Below are positions 25,991 through 38,506 of a stretch of DNA of 64,000 nucleotides, one piece after another. The stretch is from Loxodes magnus (taxonomy: Eukaryota > Ciliophora > Karyorelictea > Loxodida > Loxodidae), in assembly GCA_946699065.1 (NCBI GenBank), contig CAMPDV010000136.1:248001-312000 (forward strand), in the 5' to 3' direction. The translations under genes and the position numbers were made by a program. The notes under the pieces were generated by a model that ran no database searches, was not told the origin of the DNA, and worked only from the letters and a program-made list of their open reading frames with translations. The first letter of the stretch is position 1. Each line of letters begins with the position of its first letter.

Positions 25991-26130
25991 GAAGCTTCTA
26001 AAATATTTTTTTATTACTAGCTTTAGCATTAAAAATTAGATTAGTCACTGTATTTTATAGCTTTGGTCAATACATATAAGCTTTAGTCCTAACAATTAAA
26101 TGAACTCTTCAACTCTTTGAAGTGAATAAT

Positions 26131-29100
26131 GTTAAAATAATTAAGCTTAAGCCTGAAGCTTTTCTTCGAGTTATATTCAATTTTAAATCCTCAAAATGCA
26201 AATATAAAGTAATAGAAAATTAAACTTAAAGAGAAAGATTCTAACAACCAACATTATCCATCACAATTAATTTGAACGAATAATAGGTTTCCATGTATAG
26301 TATCTTGATATATATCTTTACTTCTGTCAATACTGAGTATAGTGTAAAGCAAAGAGATATAAATTAGCAATCTTTTAAAGAAATGAAATTTGTACTCAAA
26401 TAACTTAATAATTATGATCCTTTAAAATTAGATGTTTCTCTTTCTCACTTACTATATCCTTACATGTCCATATATTATATAAAAATTACATTAGCTCTCT
26501 TATTGTTATAATATACAAAGTTCTTTGTACTCTAATATATCACTAACTAAGTATAAATTTAAAGGCTTTATAAATGGAAGTATGAAATAGTATATGATTC
26601 AGACATTATTTTTGGGAAAGATATGAATGTAGTCTGTCTTGGATGATTTTTATATAATAAGCATATTTTTAAATACTTTCCATTGTAATTAATTATATAT
26701 AAAAATAAAAGGTATCACTATAGTTATCATCACATTGATATATAAAATATTTTCGAAAATATTTATAATTTATATGGGATTTCTTTAGCAGGTTCATTAT
26801 GACTTATAAAAGTATAATTCACAATAGCTTAACTTACCCTCTGTGATCTTTTTGCTTTTAATTAGCTTCTAAAAAAATTATGTTGATAGATTGCTTGACA
26901 GGTAATTAGTTTAAAGAATTTGATTATAAAATATAAAAAAAATCATCACATAAAGATGAAATTTTAATCTGATCTAACTAAAAATCTAATATAGATAGTA
27001 AATTTAATATCTAGCAACTTAAGTGTATTCAAATAAGGAAAATGATTATAGAAATGACACAATTATCTATCATTTCTAGTTAATATCCTTTAGTTCTATG
27101 CTTGAGCTATTATGTAAAGGAGCATTTCAATGCTTTTAATAATTATAACTTCATAAGACTTAAATAGAAATTCAGATGCTTTATTTTCTCATTTTAGTCT
27201 AAAGGTAAAAGAGAGATATTGCTTAAATATCATTCATTTTAGATCTAATAAAAAGATGGCGGCTTTTTGGTAGATCATATGTTTTGGGTAGCTCAAATAA
27301 ATTATTAAAGTCAGTTAGAAGATATTCATGTTGATAGCTATACGGCTTTAATGTATTAATTGACACTATTTTGTATAGAAGTAAGTTTGAAGATAATGAA
27401 ACTCAAAGGAATTCAATTTAATTTATTCCTTCAATAACTTAAATTTCTCCTTTCTTCTATAAAGCTAGATATGAATAAAAAAATAGAGTTTCTTCTTTTA
27501 GTTTAACTTGAGAAAAGACAGATTATTCTAGCAATTTTTTCTTGCATCTTAATTAAATAAAATTTTGTCTTTTAATCTCTTAAAAGCGAGAATTTATATA
27601 GTAAGCTATTTATTATTTTCTAGATTTAATGCTTGAAGAAATTTAATTTTTTTAATGGAAAAATTTAATAAAAAGCAATACTCTTCTCAAGCTCCATCCT
27701 TATATTAAAAAAGTTCAATTATAACTTTTATCCTCCTAAAATTTTTTTAGCTTAGTAGATTTTGAGATTCTCACATTATAGTACTTTCTCTTTCGAGCTT
27801 ATTTTACATTCTATCTGGTATCTTTTTAAAGATCTTTAATTGGTTATTTTTCTATTATATAAGTCTTAAACTTTAAGAGCAAAGATCATTGTAATACCTA
27901 ATTAAACTACCAATATCTTTTATAATCTTTATTGCAATGATTAAACATGTACTTTAATAGCTAATATTATACCTCTTTTAATTAGTCTTGGTGAAAGCTT
28001 ATCGTTTTTTTATTTCATATAAAGTGATATAAAGTTAATTTGTAGATCTGACTTTTTGTTTTATTATTTCTAATTAATTTCATTCTATTCCATTGGCTTA
28101 TCTCTATTTAAGTCTTAATAGATACTCAACCTATTTTCTATTCTTTAATAGTTATTAAATTTAGGTTTCTTTAGAGCTTTTTAATTATGTAAATGAAAAT
28201 ATGATTAGATAGCTTTCATTTTTAATATAATTTAGAAGATTTATTATTCATATTTAACTTATTCTCACAACGTATATACTTTTGCTTTCTCCTTTCTTTT
28301 GATTAAATTATGTTTTTGCTTTTATTCACTCTTTGTATATTCAACTGAACGTGATTATTTATTTTTCTATGTTCCTATCAATCTAGTTATGCTTTATTTT
28401 GTCTAGATATTTTTTTGTTTCCGAATCTGAGTTAAAATGCAGTTTAAGTAGAAATTTATTTTTTCTATCTCTGTAATTTAAATTTACTTTGTACTGAGTA
28501 TAACTGCTTAAATTTTGTCTTTCAGCAGTAACTATCTTAGTATCTCACTCCAATAGAATCATCAAGATAATGTATTGCTTAACAGTTCATTCAAATTTAA
28601 GCTTTTTCACTGTGAATGCTTTCATTAATTATGTGCGATAAACTAGAATGAACATTTAGCAAGCATCATTTGTTATATTATATATTTCTTTTTCATTTCC
28701 AGCTTAAAACTTACTCCTTTATTCCAATTTCTTGCTATTTCAATCTATAGTTATTGCTTAAACGCATCCAATCTAGTTTAGCAATACTGAACCTCATTAA
28801 ATCATATATTTTTGATTTAAATTTCCTCTTCTGAAAATTCCTTAACAACCCTCTTTCACTGAAAATGCCCATTTTCCACATATAATCTGAGTATTATATT
28901 TGAGTATGGGTTATTGCTATTTTTAAAGCTAAATTAATTATATATAAGTCTAGGTTAAAAGGTTATCACTAAGAGTCTCTCATGTCTACTTATACTTACT
29001 AAAGAGGTAATCTAAATACGGATCTTTAGAGTATTTATAGAAAGTAACTTTTATTTTGAAAGCTAATTAAGGCTTTTGGTTGCCTTAGGAAAGCAAACAG

Positions 29101-29170
29101 GTGATTAATTAAGATCATTTAAGTAATTAAAATAGCTAAATTAGAAGCTTAAGTTCTAATAAACTTATAT
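26131..29170. other. A+T-rich spacer without recognised genes
   Basis: Region between the left arm and the RING gene unit. It contains a short block (26773-26830) also seen beside the LINE at 9995. No protein or RNA gene identified. Confidence 0.5.
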
Positions 29171-32100
29171 CAGCAAACTTAAAGAAGAAAAGTGTTTAAA
29201 GGCTATAGTTAAGATATATTGTTGAAAGGTATTAAGAAAAAAGGATAAAAGTTGATAGTTCTAGTGAGAATAGAAATTTAAAGTAGGATTATTTAAAAAA
29301 TTTAGACGAAAAGAAGCAAAAAGAAGAACGAAGAAAAGCTTTATGATAATCTAAAATATTTCAACATAAATGAAGCATTTCTTATATCTATCTAATTAAA
29401 GTAGTTTAATAAAAACTAGCTTCAAGCTAAAATTTAGAGAAGACTTATTTATTTTATAGCTAAAAAGATATAATTTAAGGGTAAGGAAGATATTAGGATA
29501 AAATCTAACTGGCTAAATCGGATTAAATTTAGCAGGCTAAATCAAATAATGAATATACTTTTTAGTTTGGATTATTATAGGTAGATAATAGTATAATAAT
29601 GGCTAAGCGAAGAAAGATATACATAATAGAATTAAAAATGCATCAAATAATTAAGAAAATTAAGTTTCATGAGATAAAATTTAATTAAATAAGAGTCTAA
29701 CAATAATTCTCTAAAAGTGAATTATAAAAGTTAAAAATAGAGCAATAGTAAATATAACCAAGGAAGATATAAATTCTAAGAGGAACAAGAAAGAATAATT
29801 AATATTATCTTTAAAACTTTTCTATAAGTAATATATAGAAATTGATCTAGATATTTAAATCGAAAAAAAAGAAATTTTAAAGAATTGTTTTGGTAATTAA
29901 AACATTTTTATTCAATAGAGAATCTTTGGACTTATACATTATACAATCTATTTTTTCTCTTTAAAGAGTTAAATTTTTATAAAAGCGAAAAATTAATTAT
30001 AGCAAATTAAAAAATTAAAAGTAATATATTAAATCAGTTGAATCATCAATATTTTATGTCTCTAAATAATAATCCTAATAGAGGTCCTTGATCGTACCAT
30101 GATTGATGGCCAAATTCTACTGGAATGTTTTAAGTTTCTAAAAAATGGACTTCAAATCCATCATATCCAAAATTAAATATATAATATTTTTTAGCTACTT
30201 TACATAATTATCCTTCTACCATTGCTAACTGTAAAGTGTAAAGCTAATTTTTTTCAATTTATGCTATTCCTTCTTGAAATATCATGTCATGAATTTCATT
30301 TTCTTATATTATCCTGATTTCTAAATTTTAATTTGGAATTGTTGAATCAACATCAGATATCTATGCTTATCTACCTTTATAGATTTTTACCTAATGAAAG
30401 TGCAAAGGCAATTATTCTTAAATTCATTTAAAGGAAAAACCAATCAGTTGGCAATCTTTGTTTGTTTTAAAAGTTAGATAGCAAGGCAATTCATTCGTTT
30501 TTTAAATTTCAAACCTAATTTCACATCCTCTATTTACCTGTAAATATGAATAGCTGGTACTTTTTTTAATTTATTCTTGCATTTACTTAAATTTCATTTC
30601 ATTCTACTAAGCTTCTTCAGACATAAAGGGGCTTTTAAATAATAGCTAAATTTGAAGAAATAATTCCTTATATCTTCCATTATTTTCTTCTACACTCTTG
30701 CTTTATATTTTATCGTATTATTTTACTCATTCTACGGCTTCTTATACTTCATATAGAGCTTGCTATCTTATATAATCCTCAAATGTAAATTCTACTGTTT
30801 AGTTTTATTGCTTTGATAACTATAAAGGTTGAAACTAAATCTACTATTAAAGGCTATTTCCGCTGTATTTTATTTTAATTTCTTAGATATCTTTGACGGT
30901 AAAGAAATAGCAATTAGTTATTAGTTCTTATAGTTACTGACTGTTTATTTAGGTCTTCAGCCTTTTTTTCGTTAGCTGAGTTATTTCTTAACTTTCTCTT
31001 TTAAGCTTTATTAAAAATACCAGTGGCTGTTATTGGATATTACTTAGTTATCCTTACATTAAGCTCTCTTTCTGTTTTTGACATAATTGATCTATTTTAG
31101 CTCCCTTAGTAATTATAAAATGCTTTGTGGTTTCACTGTACTGAGTTATTTAGTTTAGCTAAGATTGAAGTTAGTTAATAGATTTCTATTTTTCATCCTT
31201 CAGTTTTTGTATAATTATGGGAAACTAATTATATATTAAAGACAACTCTATCTTCTAGCTCTATAATCTCTCTTTAAGAGCATTGATGCTTTATACTTGT
31301 TTGCTGCTTTTCTGAAACTAAACTAATCTTCACAAATTATCTGAAATTAGTAAGTTCTGTCTCAACCTTTAATAGTCACTTTCGGAAATCTTCTAGTCAA
31401 AAGGACACTAAACTCCAAGATAGCCTCAGTTTTACTAGCAGCACTACAAACATAGAGTATGTCCACAGTTAAGAACCTTAGGAATATTATTCTAATCATT
31501 ATAATTAGCTTTGCATTTCTTGCACTGAAAAAGGCTGAAAATTTACATCTTTATCTATGAAACTTAAAATTAAAGCTTACTTAAGCAAAAAAGGGATAAA
31601 CTTTATTGAAATCCTTTCTATTGTAAATAAAGATATCCTTTCTATTATAAACATAGAACTAGTTTATTACCATAAACAACTAGCTTAAGGAATAACCTTA
31701 TAAGCATAACTATGCTTCATTAGATTTTACTACTGCTCCTTACTTTTATGATTTATTTAGTTTCTTAGTCCATTTATTAACTTCTTACCCTCATTATTAC
31801 CTTAGAAACCAAATTCTTTAAAACTAAGAAGCAGGCTATAGAAAGTTATATAGGATAGCTTGATTAAGGTTAATTTCATACTGTATATTAAGCTTATATC
31901 ATCAGATTAAAGCTATGTGATTAAATATAAACCTATATTTATTAACCTCTATTAAGCAGAGTAATCTGAAGATATCAAAAATCATAAAGGAAATAAATTA
32001 TAGGATAGCCATGTATTTATTTAGAAATGGTTAGAGAAAATTTTACTGACTAAACATTTTCTAATAAAATCAAGCTATTTATTAGAAATATATAAGGAAA

Positions 32101-32240
32101 ATGTAGTCTCTTAAAGGTCTTAAATATAACGTATAAAATAGACGGAATAACTTAAATAATAAAACAGGCGGTGAGTGAATGTAGATTTAGGTTGTCTACT
32201 ATTCTAGATAAATCAGGCAAGTTTATTTAATGAAGAGACT
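29170..32240 (-). repeat. RING gene unit, copy A
   Basis: A duplicated block matching about 57800-61740. 29170-30045 is diverged, 30575-31949 is almost identical to 59130-60484, and 31950-32240 is again diverged. Copy B lies within the right inverted-repeat arm. The left arm lacks the gene, so the unit was gained on one side or lost from the other. Confidence 0.85.
30046..31548 (-). CDS. RING finger-coiled coil-PHR-like protein, copy A
   Basis: Probable E3 ubiquitin ligase of 500 aa in one uninterrupted frame. The RING is at residues 9-51: C9, C12, C28, H30, C33, C36, C48 and D51 (C3HC3D, ending CPFD). Trp41 inside the RING is TGA. Residues about 60-310 are Gln/Lys-rich coiled coil. The C-terminal 165 residues or so form a beta-rich domain with LTFKTNKD...GFSFKW, MIFQEGIAQI...YTLQL and a final GPLLGLLF; the order of strands resembles a PHR domain (Highwire/BTBD type), a by-eye judgement. 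The end is an unusual cluster: TGA TGA, two codons, then TGA. Copy B has the same domain pattern with many protein changes, so the fold seems constrained. Confidence 0.85.
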
Positions 32241-32992
32241 AAATAAAAGGATCTAGGATTTCTTAATCAAATTAAAAAGTTTATCCACACAAATTTTAAT
32301 CAAAATGAATCCCTAGAGTTGAAAACATATTTAGCTGCTTATTACACTACAATATGAACCTTAAATCAGTCTTTAAGTACACTATTATATCAAAGTACTA
32401 CGCATTTAATTAATCTTGATTTCCAAATCTCAATTGTTCACTTTAACTATTTATAATAAAAGAAAATTAACTATAAGTATTAAATAAGGAAAGCTAGGAA
32501 GCCCTAAAACTTAAATAGTTAAAGTCTAAAAATAAATATACAACTATGTATAGAAAAAACTAATAGGAGGGTAAGAACTATTTTTGTCTTTATAAAGTTA
32601 AGTTTTTAAGATAGAGGGAATTTAATTTAATTCTGGAGATTTTGAAATGAATAGAGTATTTAATTAAACTATGGAGTATGTAGTATAATATAAAGTTTGT
32701 ATTGCTGAATATATAAAAATCGCTAATAGGAAAGCTTGCTTGAAGGCAAAAGTTAAAAACAGGAGTTGATGTTAAAGGTATGCTTATTTGAAATTTCAGT
32801 TCCATATATAAACCGATAGAGTTAATTGATAGTTATATAGTGCTAAATCAAACTTTAAAAAGGAAATAAGTTATATGCAGAAACTCAAGATCTCTTGATG
32901 AGGCTATTATAAGTTTAATTTACCTTATCAAATATCAAGCTTAAAAGTGTTTAAAATTAAATATTTTAATTACATGCTCAGTATACAATTAT
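32241..32992. other. Spacer without recognised genes
   Basis: A+T-rich, between the RING unit and the 33-kb frame. Nothing identified. Confidence 0.4.
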
Positions 32993-33660
32993 TCAATCCA
33001 TTAAGAGTAACTAAAGACCTAAATAGCTTAAATTATAGTAAAGCCAGTTAAGAAGCATTAAATTAGTTTAGTAAAGTTGCAATTTTTTTTATTTGGAGCT
33101 CATAAATTTTTACTATTAGCAAAGCTTTATATAATTTAGCAGTTAAGCAAAGCAATTGATTAAAGAAGGTAAATTTTCCTTCCTGGTATTTTTTCAATCA
33201 TAACCCGTGTCTCTTTTATTTCTTTCTCTTTCATAATATGTGAGAAACTCGTTTAATACAGCAGATTCTTTTTTAGATTGAACTTATTTATTGCGAAAAG
33301 TTTCTCCAATTTTTCATATTGACATTTACTGAAAGATTTTAGAAGCATAGTAACTTAGAAAACAGACTAGAAATTAATTGCTAGATATCCCTTCTATAAA
33401 GTATGTTGGCTTATGAAATAATCCTTTCACTTTAAATCTCAAACATTTACTTATCTTGATTCACCGAAATATAGTTGAATCACATTATTAATCCAACATT
33501 TTTTCTCTATTTTATACTCTCCGCTTACCTACAATGAAGTTAAAACCTATTATAAAGCATAAGATGCCTATTATTTACCTTCTTAATTCCCTTTTGCTAG
33601 CCCTCAAACTTAATTAATTATTAATATTTACATAGAGCTACTTATTTCTGGAAAAGGTAT
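32993..33660 (-). CDS. Possible unrecognised protein-coding frame
   Basis: One minus-strand frame reads as protein-like sequence over about 200 codons, including SKKESAVLNEFLTYYERER and FHKPTYFIEGISSNQF, with Gln mostly as TAA/TAG and a TGA at 32993-32995. A possible membrane helix (ILCFIIGFNFIV) lies near the upstream end. I do not recognise a family; start and extent are guesses and the other frames are also open. Confidence 0.3.
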
Positions 33661-34890
33661 AAATAAAGAAAACAAGCTGAAGACTCTAAACGGCATACTC
33701 TATTATTCTAAGTATACAAAGTCTTAATAAGGAAAATTTGTTCTTTAAACAGATAAAAGTAAAGATTTATGCATATGATAGATTGCAGTTTATCTAAAGT
33801 AGAATAGGTTTATCTCTATGTAACTAGTAGATTTTACTAGTTTTCTATGAAGCATAATTTCTAGGTTTTCTCTTTCTTTTTTAAACTTCAATAAAATTAA
33901 AAAGTTCCTGCCTTTATAAAATGTTTAGCTTTTTCTTAAGAACCTTAGCCTTGACTCTATTCTACTAGCTATAGAAAATAATGCTTTTCCTGCTTTATAC
34001 GATAATTAAGAAAGTAAATTTATTAATTTTCTAACTCTTAATTATATTATATATGTAATAAAACAAAATCTATTATGCTTCAACTAGTCTCAATCTAATT
34101 GTATCTAAATCTTATCTTTTAGCTATCAATTTTATCAATTTAAGTGCATTTTTATTGAATAGACTTGATTTAGTTAGCCATTAATATATTAAGCATCGTT
34201 ATGCTTAAAAAGATAGCCGCATTTTCTTCTATCAAGGTTATTAACAAACTAAGAGGATTAGCCTGCTTAATGACTTGAGATTTTATTTAATTTTATCTTC
34301 GATATTCAGATCAAATCATAAATATAAGCTTTCCCTTTAACTCTTTACTGTTATCCCTCATAACAAACTTCACTCCAGTCCCTAAACTTATTTTCTTTAT
34401 TAGCTTCACGCTCTATAAGTCAGTGGCTATTTCCTTATTTTCTTACCCTTTATAATTCACTTATGTAGAGAGAAGATGAAAGCTAGTATACCGAAAGCTA
34501 GAGTAAGAGCATAGTTATACTTAAAATACCAGTTTGAGAGTATAATAACCCCCTGCACTCTATAGTATATCTAGTTCTCATACTATATACTCACAAGCAC
34601 TTCCTTCTAAATACTTTTAGAAATACACTTTCATTACAGTTAATAACTAGCATTTGAATAGAAAATTCAATGATAACTATAGATTTTATAAAAGAGTATC
34701 AAAGCTGCTAGTACTATTTAGATAGGAAGAAAATGAAAGAAGGTTAATAGGAGAGTAGATTGAAAGCTAGTAAATAAAAGTTTGATAGAAGCAAAAATAA
34801 GAGGTAGATATAAAATTTTGTGCTAGATATACTTGTGAAAGAGAAGGAATGTGAAATCTAAATAATATATAGGTTTTTTAGAATATCCAA
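33661..34890. other. Spacer without recognised genes
   Basis: About 1.2 kb with locally higher C content near 34340-34600, but no motif-bearing frame on either strand. Confidence 0.4.
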
Positions 34891-35754
34891 TCAAGAGATT
34901 TTCTTAGTTTCTGGTACGTTTCCATACTATGGATATTGTTGATTTTGTACATTATTCGCTTAATAGTTTGCTTAAGGAACTTAAGTATATGTCTAAATTT
35001 GGACCTATTATTAATTATACGGTACAGCTTGCACTCCTTGACCACCAAAATTCTAAAAGCCAACTTATGGATAATTGTTTGGATATTAGTTTTAAGCAGG
35101 ATTTTAAGCTAAGTTTTAGGGTTATTAAGCTAAAGGTATTCCTTATTATATTTAGAAAGTCTAATCAATTGTAGTGTTAACCATCTATTAATTACCAGGC
35201 TAAAGCATAATCAATATTCTTTTCATGTTGCATGCACTAATAATATTACAGGAGCATACGAAGCAAGTCAATATATGAGCAACAAGAGAAAGCCACATTC
35301 CTGCCTGCAAGTTATAAGCATCATCCTTTGAAAGCTTGCATTCTATAAAATCCCCATTGTCTTTTTAGCATTACCAGTCATCATCTTAGTCTAAGTAGCA
35401 ATCTTTACCAGATCCATAGCAGACATCGTAGTATGCCGTTAGTATAAAGCCAAAGAAGATCGTTATAATGATAATGATAATTGAGTAAAGGATTTAGAAT
35501 ATTATAAGTATAATGAGACAGACTTTTTAGTTCCTATAGTTACAAAAAGCGACATACTAGCATCCAAGGTAAAGAACCGAAATGACACAGATAAAGCCAA
35601 AAGCTGAATTAGAGGCTGCACACATAATAATCAAAGCAACGAGAGCAAGAAGGGTTGTAAGGGAAGCGATTATGAAAGAGACCATAGCATATGTCTTAAT
35701 AGAATGCTAAACCTTTATGCATTTGAAAATTTTCTTCGTTTGTAATTCTTCCAT
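34891..35754 (-). CDS. Four-helix membrane protein with Gln-rich tail
   Basis: 287-aa membrane protein in one frame from ATG (35754) to TGA (34891-34893). Four hydrophobic segments are clear: about residues 23-48, 54-74, 79-108 and 154-178. Between the last two lies an acidic, Cys-containing loop (YDVCYGSGKDCYLDQDDDW, then QC and EC), probably outside the cell or in a lumen. The C-terminal 90 or so residues are low complexity, rich in Gln, Asn, Pro and Tyr (NQYPNNYPQVGFQNFGGQG), ending ETKKIS. The plan resembles tetraspanin/MARVEL-type tetraspans, but no CCG motif is present, so the family is not assigned. Most Gln codons are TAA/TAG. It lies upstream of no obvious operon partner. Confidence 0.8.
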
Positions 35755-36766
35755 TTTTATAATCTAAATTTAAGAAAATAATTTAAATTAACGATTTTTA
35801 GCTTAGTCAGCTTAGAAACTAACTCTACCTCAAATTTATCGCTACTCTATTTTTCTAATTATTTGATTCCTTCTTTACTTTCCAGTGAAGAATGCCATAC
35901 AAGAAAATTATGGTTTAGATTACAAAGTGAACTGAAGACAATGATCACCTTCTCACTTGTATGCTAATATTTAATTCACATGCAAAAACGTTTCAGCTTA
36001 TGATTAAATTTCTACTTGTATAAAAGTAAAGCCACTAAGGGAAAATTTTAAAAACGGTCTCATAGTTATTATATATCTTTAACAATAATCCCGATAAAAG
36101 TAGTTAGAATCCATACCACTGACTAGCAATAATATATATTAATCATAAGCATTGTTCTAGCTTACCGTTATTTTGATTCAATGCAGATTAATTGCTTCAG
36201 GTATGTTTGATTATAAGATAAACGTCATGCATCAATGGAGCTAAATTTAGTTAGTAATCTTTTTCCATCTTGTGCAAGTTTTTATCAAGAGCATAAAGAG
36301 TAAGATAGATTACTAAGATAGAAGCTAAGCTATTATGTATGTACATTTTGGTAGCTAAAATATATCGAGGTGCTCAAAACGTTTTACTAAAACTAACTTT
36401 ACATAGATTAAAAGATGCAAGGACAGATATAAAAAGGCAATCTTTTATACTAAAATAAAAGAATTAATACTTTTATCTATCAGAAAGACTTTCGCTCATA
36501 TACTATATCATTTAAATGAGTGTTTAAGTAAAATAGGCTTGTGGTTAGTGTAGTGATAATATACTAATGTTAATACTATCTTATTGGTATCTTTAAAAAA
36601 ATCAGTATCAATGCATATAATTAAGCTTGCTAAGAAGCTTTATTTATCATACTAGCAATATAATTTGCTTACTTCCAGTATATATTAGAGAATAGCCTTC
36701 GATGTATTTACTTAAGGTTTTAGTTTCATGTAATCGTAATTATAAGCATATGTAATAAAAGCTTCA
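35755..36766. other. Spacer between divergent genes
   Basis: About 1 kb between the minus-strand tetraspan gene and the plus-strand unrecognised gene, so it should hold both promoters. No specific motif recognised. Confidence 0.4.
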
Positions 36767-38440
36767 ATGCGTTGCTTATATATCCAAATAAGAAGTTTAC
36801 TTCTTTCACTTTATTAAGAACTTAATAGTTATCCTCTTAAGCATTAGTATGCGAATGCAGTCTATTGATACCGTTATTTGGTATAAAAGATAATTTACCT
36901 AAGCAATGTTTAAGTAATTACTGATTAATACTCAATCAATTTAACTTTAATAGTTAAAGACATTAGTTTGAATGAAGCAGATTTAACGACAAAAAGGAAG
37001 AAAAGGACTGAAATGATAATACTATTAGGATAAAAATACTAATCCATACTATTACCTTCTAGTTTAGGTTTATAACCCTTTAATAGCTAAAAGGATAAAG
37101 ATTTTCCATACTTCTTTAAGAATTGATAATATCCTCATATGAGAGAAATAATACATCTAATAAGGGTATATTAAAGTATATATAGTTAGACAATGAAATC
37201 TATAAAAAAGTAATAAAAGCTAACTCTAGATTCTTAAGATAAAATGCTTTTAAGCTAATTAAGTATAGTCATGAGTAGTTAAAGGAACTAGGGGAATGCT
37301 CAATCAAAGCAGAATAATTTGATTAGGCTGTTTAGCTTTACGCTAATGATTCTGAGAATGTTTTGATTTACTAGTAGAAGTATAAATCTAGTTACTTGAG
37401 TTATATAATTAGAATGCTTTAATTCATCAGTAATTATTAGAAAATAAACTCACTTGGATACATTAATCTCTTCCTTTTTGCTCTCACTTCAAATTTTGTC
37501 AGACTCCTTGTAGTTTCTAGTTAATGATCTTCAGTAGAATTATCTAAAATATTGATTCATAAAAAGCATTGTAGATAAAGAAAAATCAACTCTAGGCTTA
37601 GAAAGAGAAATCGTATATTAAAAAATTAGAACCTAGAATAGAGAAGAAAGATACTAGCATCATTCTTTAAATTACCTGATATATGAGATGTTGATTAGAT
37701 AAAGGAAGGCAAAATATGACGGTTCAATTAGTTTTTAAGTTAAAAGATTTAACTTGCATGGGATTTCTATTTATCAGTTCATTTTTTAATTTAATAAGTT
37801 ATGAATAGAAAATCAACAGAATAGCTAAAAGACCTGGTTTGAAAATAGAGATTAAGCAAATCTCCTAACTTGGAAGAAAAAAGATCTAGTGATAGTAGTA
37901 TATAATCAATTATTGAGTCCTTTAAGCTTTTATTTCATTTAAATGTGAGAAGATTAAAGAATAGAATATAAAGAAAGTAATAAGAAAACAGGAAAATAGA
38001 TGAGATTCTATTTCTGGTTTGACTCCTAGAATTTTAATAGATGATAACTATGATTAATGAAAAAGAGAGATCTGGTTTAAAAGCCACTAGTAGCTTATGG
38101 TTATAAGTATACCATTATTTCCAAATTCTTCCAATTTAAGTTCCATTCTTATAAATGGAAAACTTAAATGCTAACTTAAAAACAGTATGCAAGCAAAAAT
38201 TAAGGTAAAATAATTATTTTCCAATTATCTCTACAATTCATACAACAGTAGCTAAAATCTAAATTCCATTTATAAGGTTGAACTAAAAAAAGAAAAATTA
38301 CTCAAATAGTGTAGAGTAAACATATGTCTATCTTTAGACTCATTAATAGACTATTTAAGTTCGTTTAATAAATGAAGCAGATAAAATAAGCACTTCTATA
38401 AGCTAAAATAATAGATTCTAGCCTAATCCTAGGATATAGT
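36767..38440 (+). CDS. Unrecognised protein gene, probably two exons
   Basis: From ATG 36767 (MRCLYIQIRSLLL) one frame reads as a soluble, helix-rich protein for about 240 codons, with segments such as IVKDISLNEADLTTKRKK and KYSHEQLKELGECSIKAEQF. Beyond about 37500 protein-like sequence continues in another frame (VDKEKSTLGLEREIVYQ, then FYFWFDSQNFNRW). A 25-nt GT-AG interval near 37509-37533 (GTAGTTTC to TTCAG) would join them. The end is approximate; it runs to within about 70 bp of the TPR stop, so the two genes converge. The ECSIKAEQFDQA stretch is TPR/alpha-solenoid-like, but I cannot name a family. Confidence 0.45.
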
Positions 38441-38506
38441 GAGATTATTAAATTTAATATGGTTTAAGAATTTTTAAAGGTTTATTTAGTTTTAATAATC
38501 TACTTT

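Larger units (their letters stand above)
16541..26130 (+). repeat. Left arm of a large inverted repeat
   Basis: 16540-18060 matches the inverse of about 61700-63105; 18100-20926 matches the inverse of 55926-58090; 20927-26130 matches the inverse of about 49840-55925 minus insertion D. The match is diverged but continuous, with near-identical islands such as 19020-19240 against 56930-57180. The part before K2 holds no gene I recognise. Confidence 0.85.
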
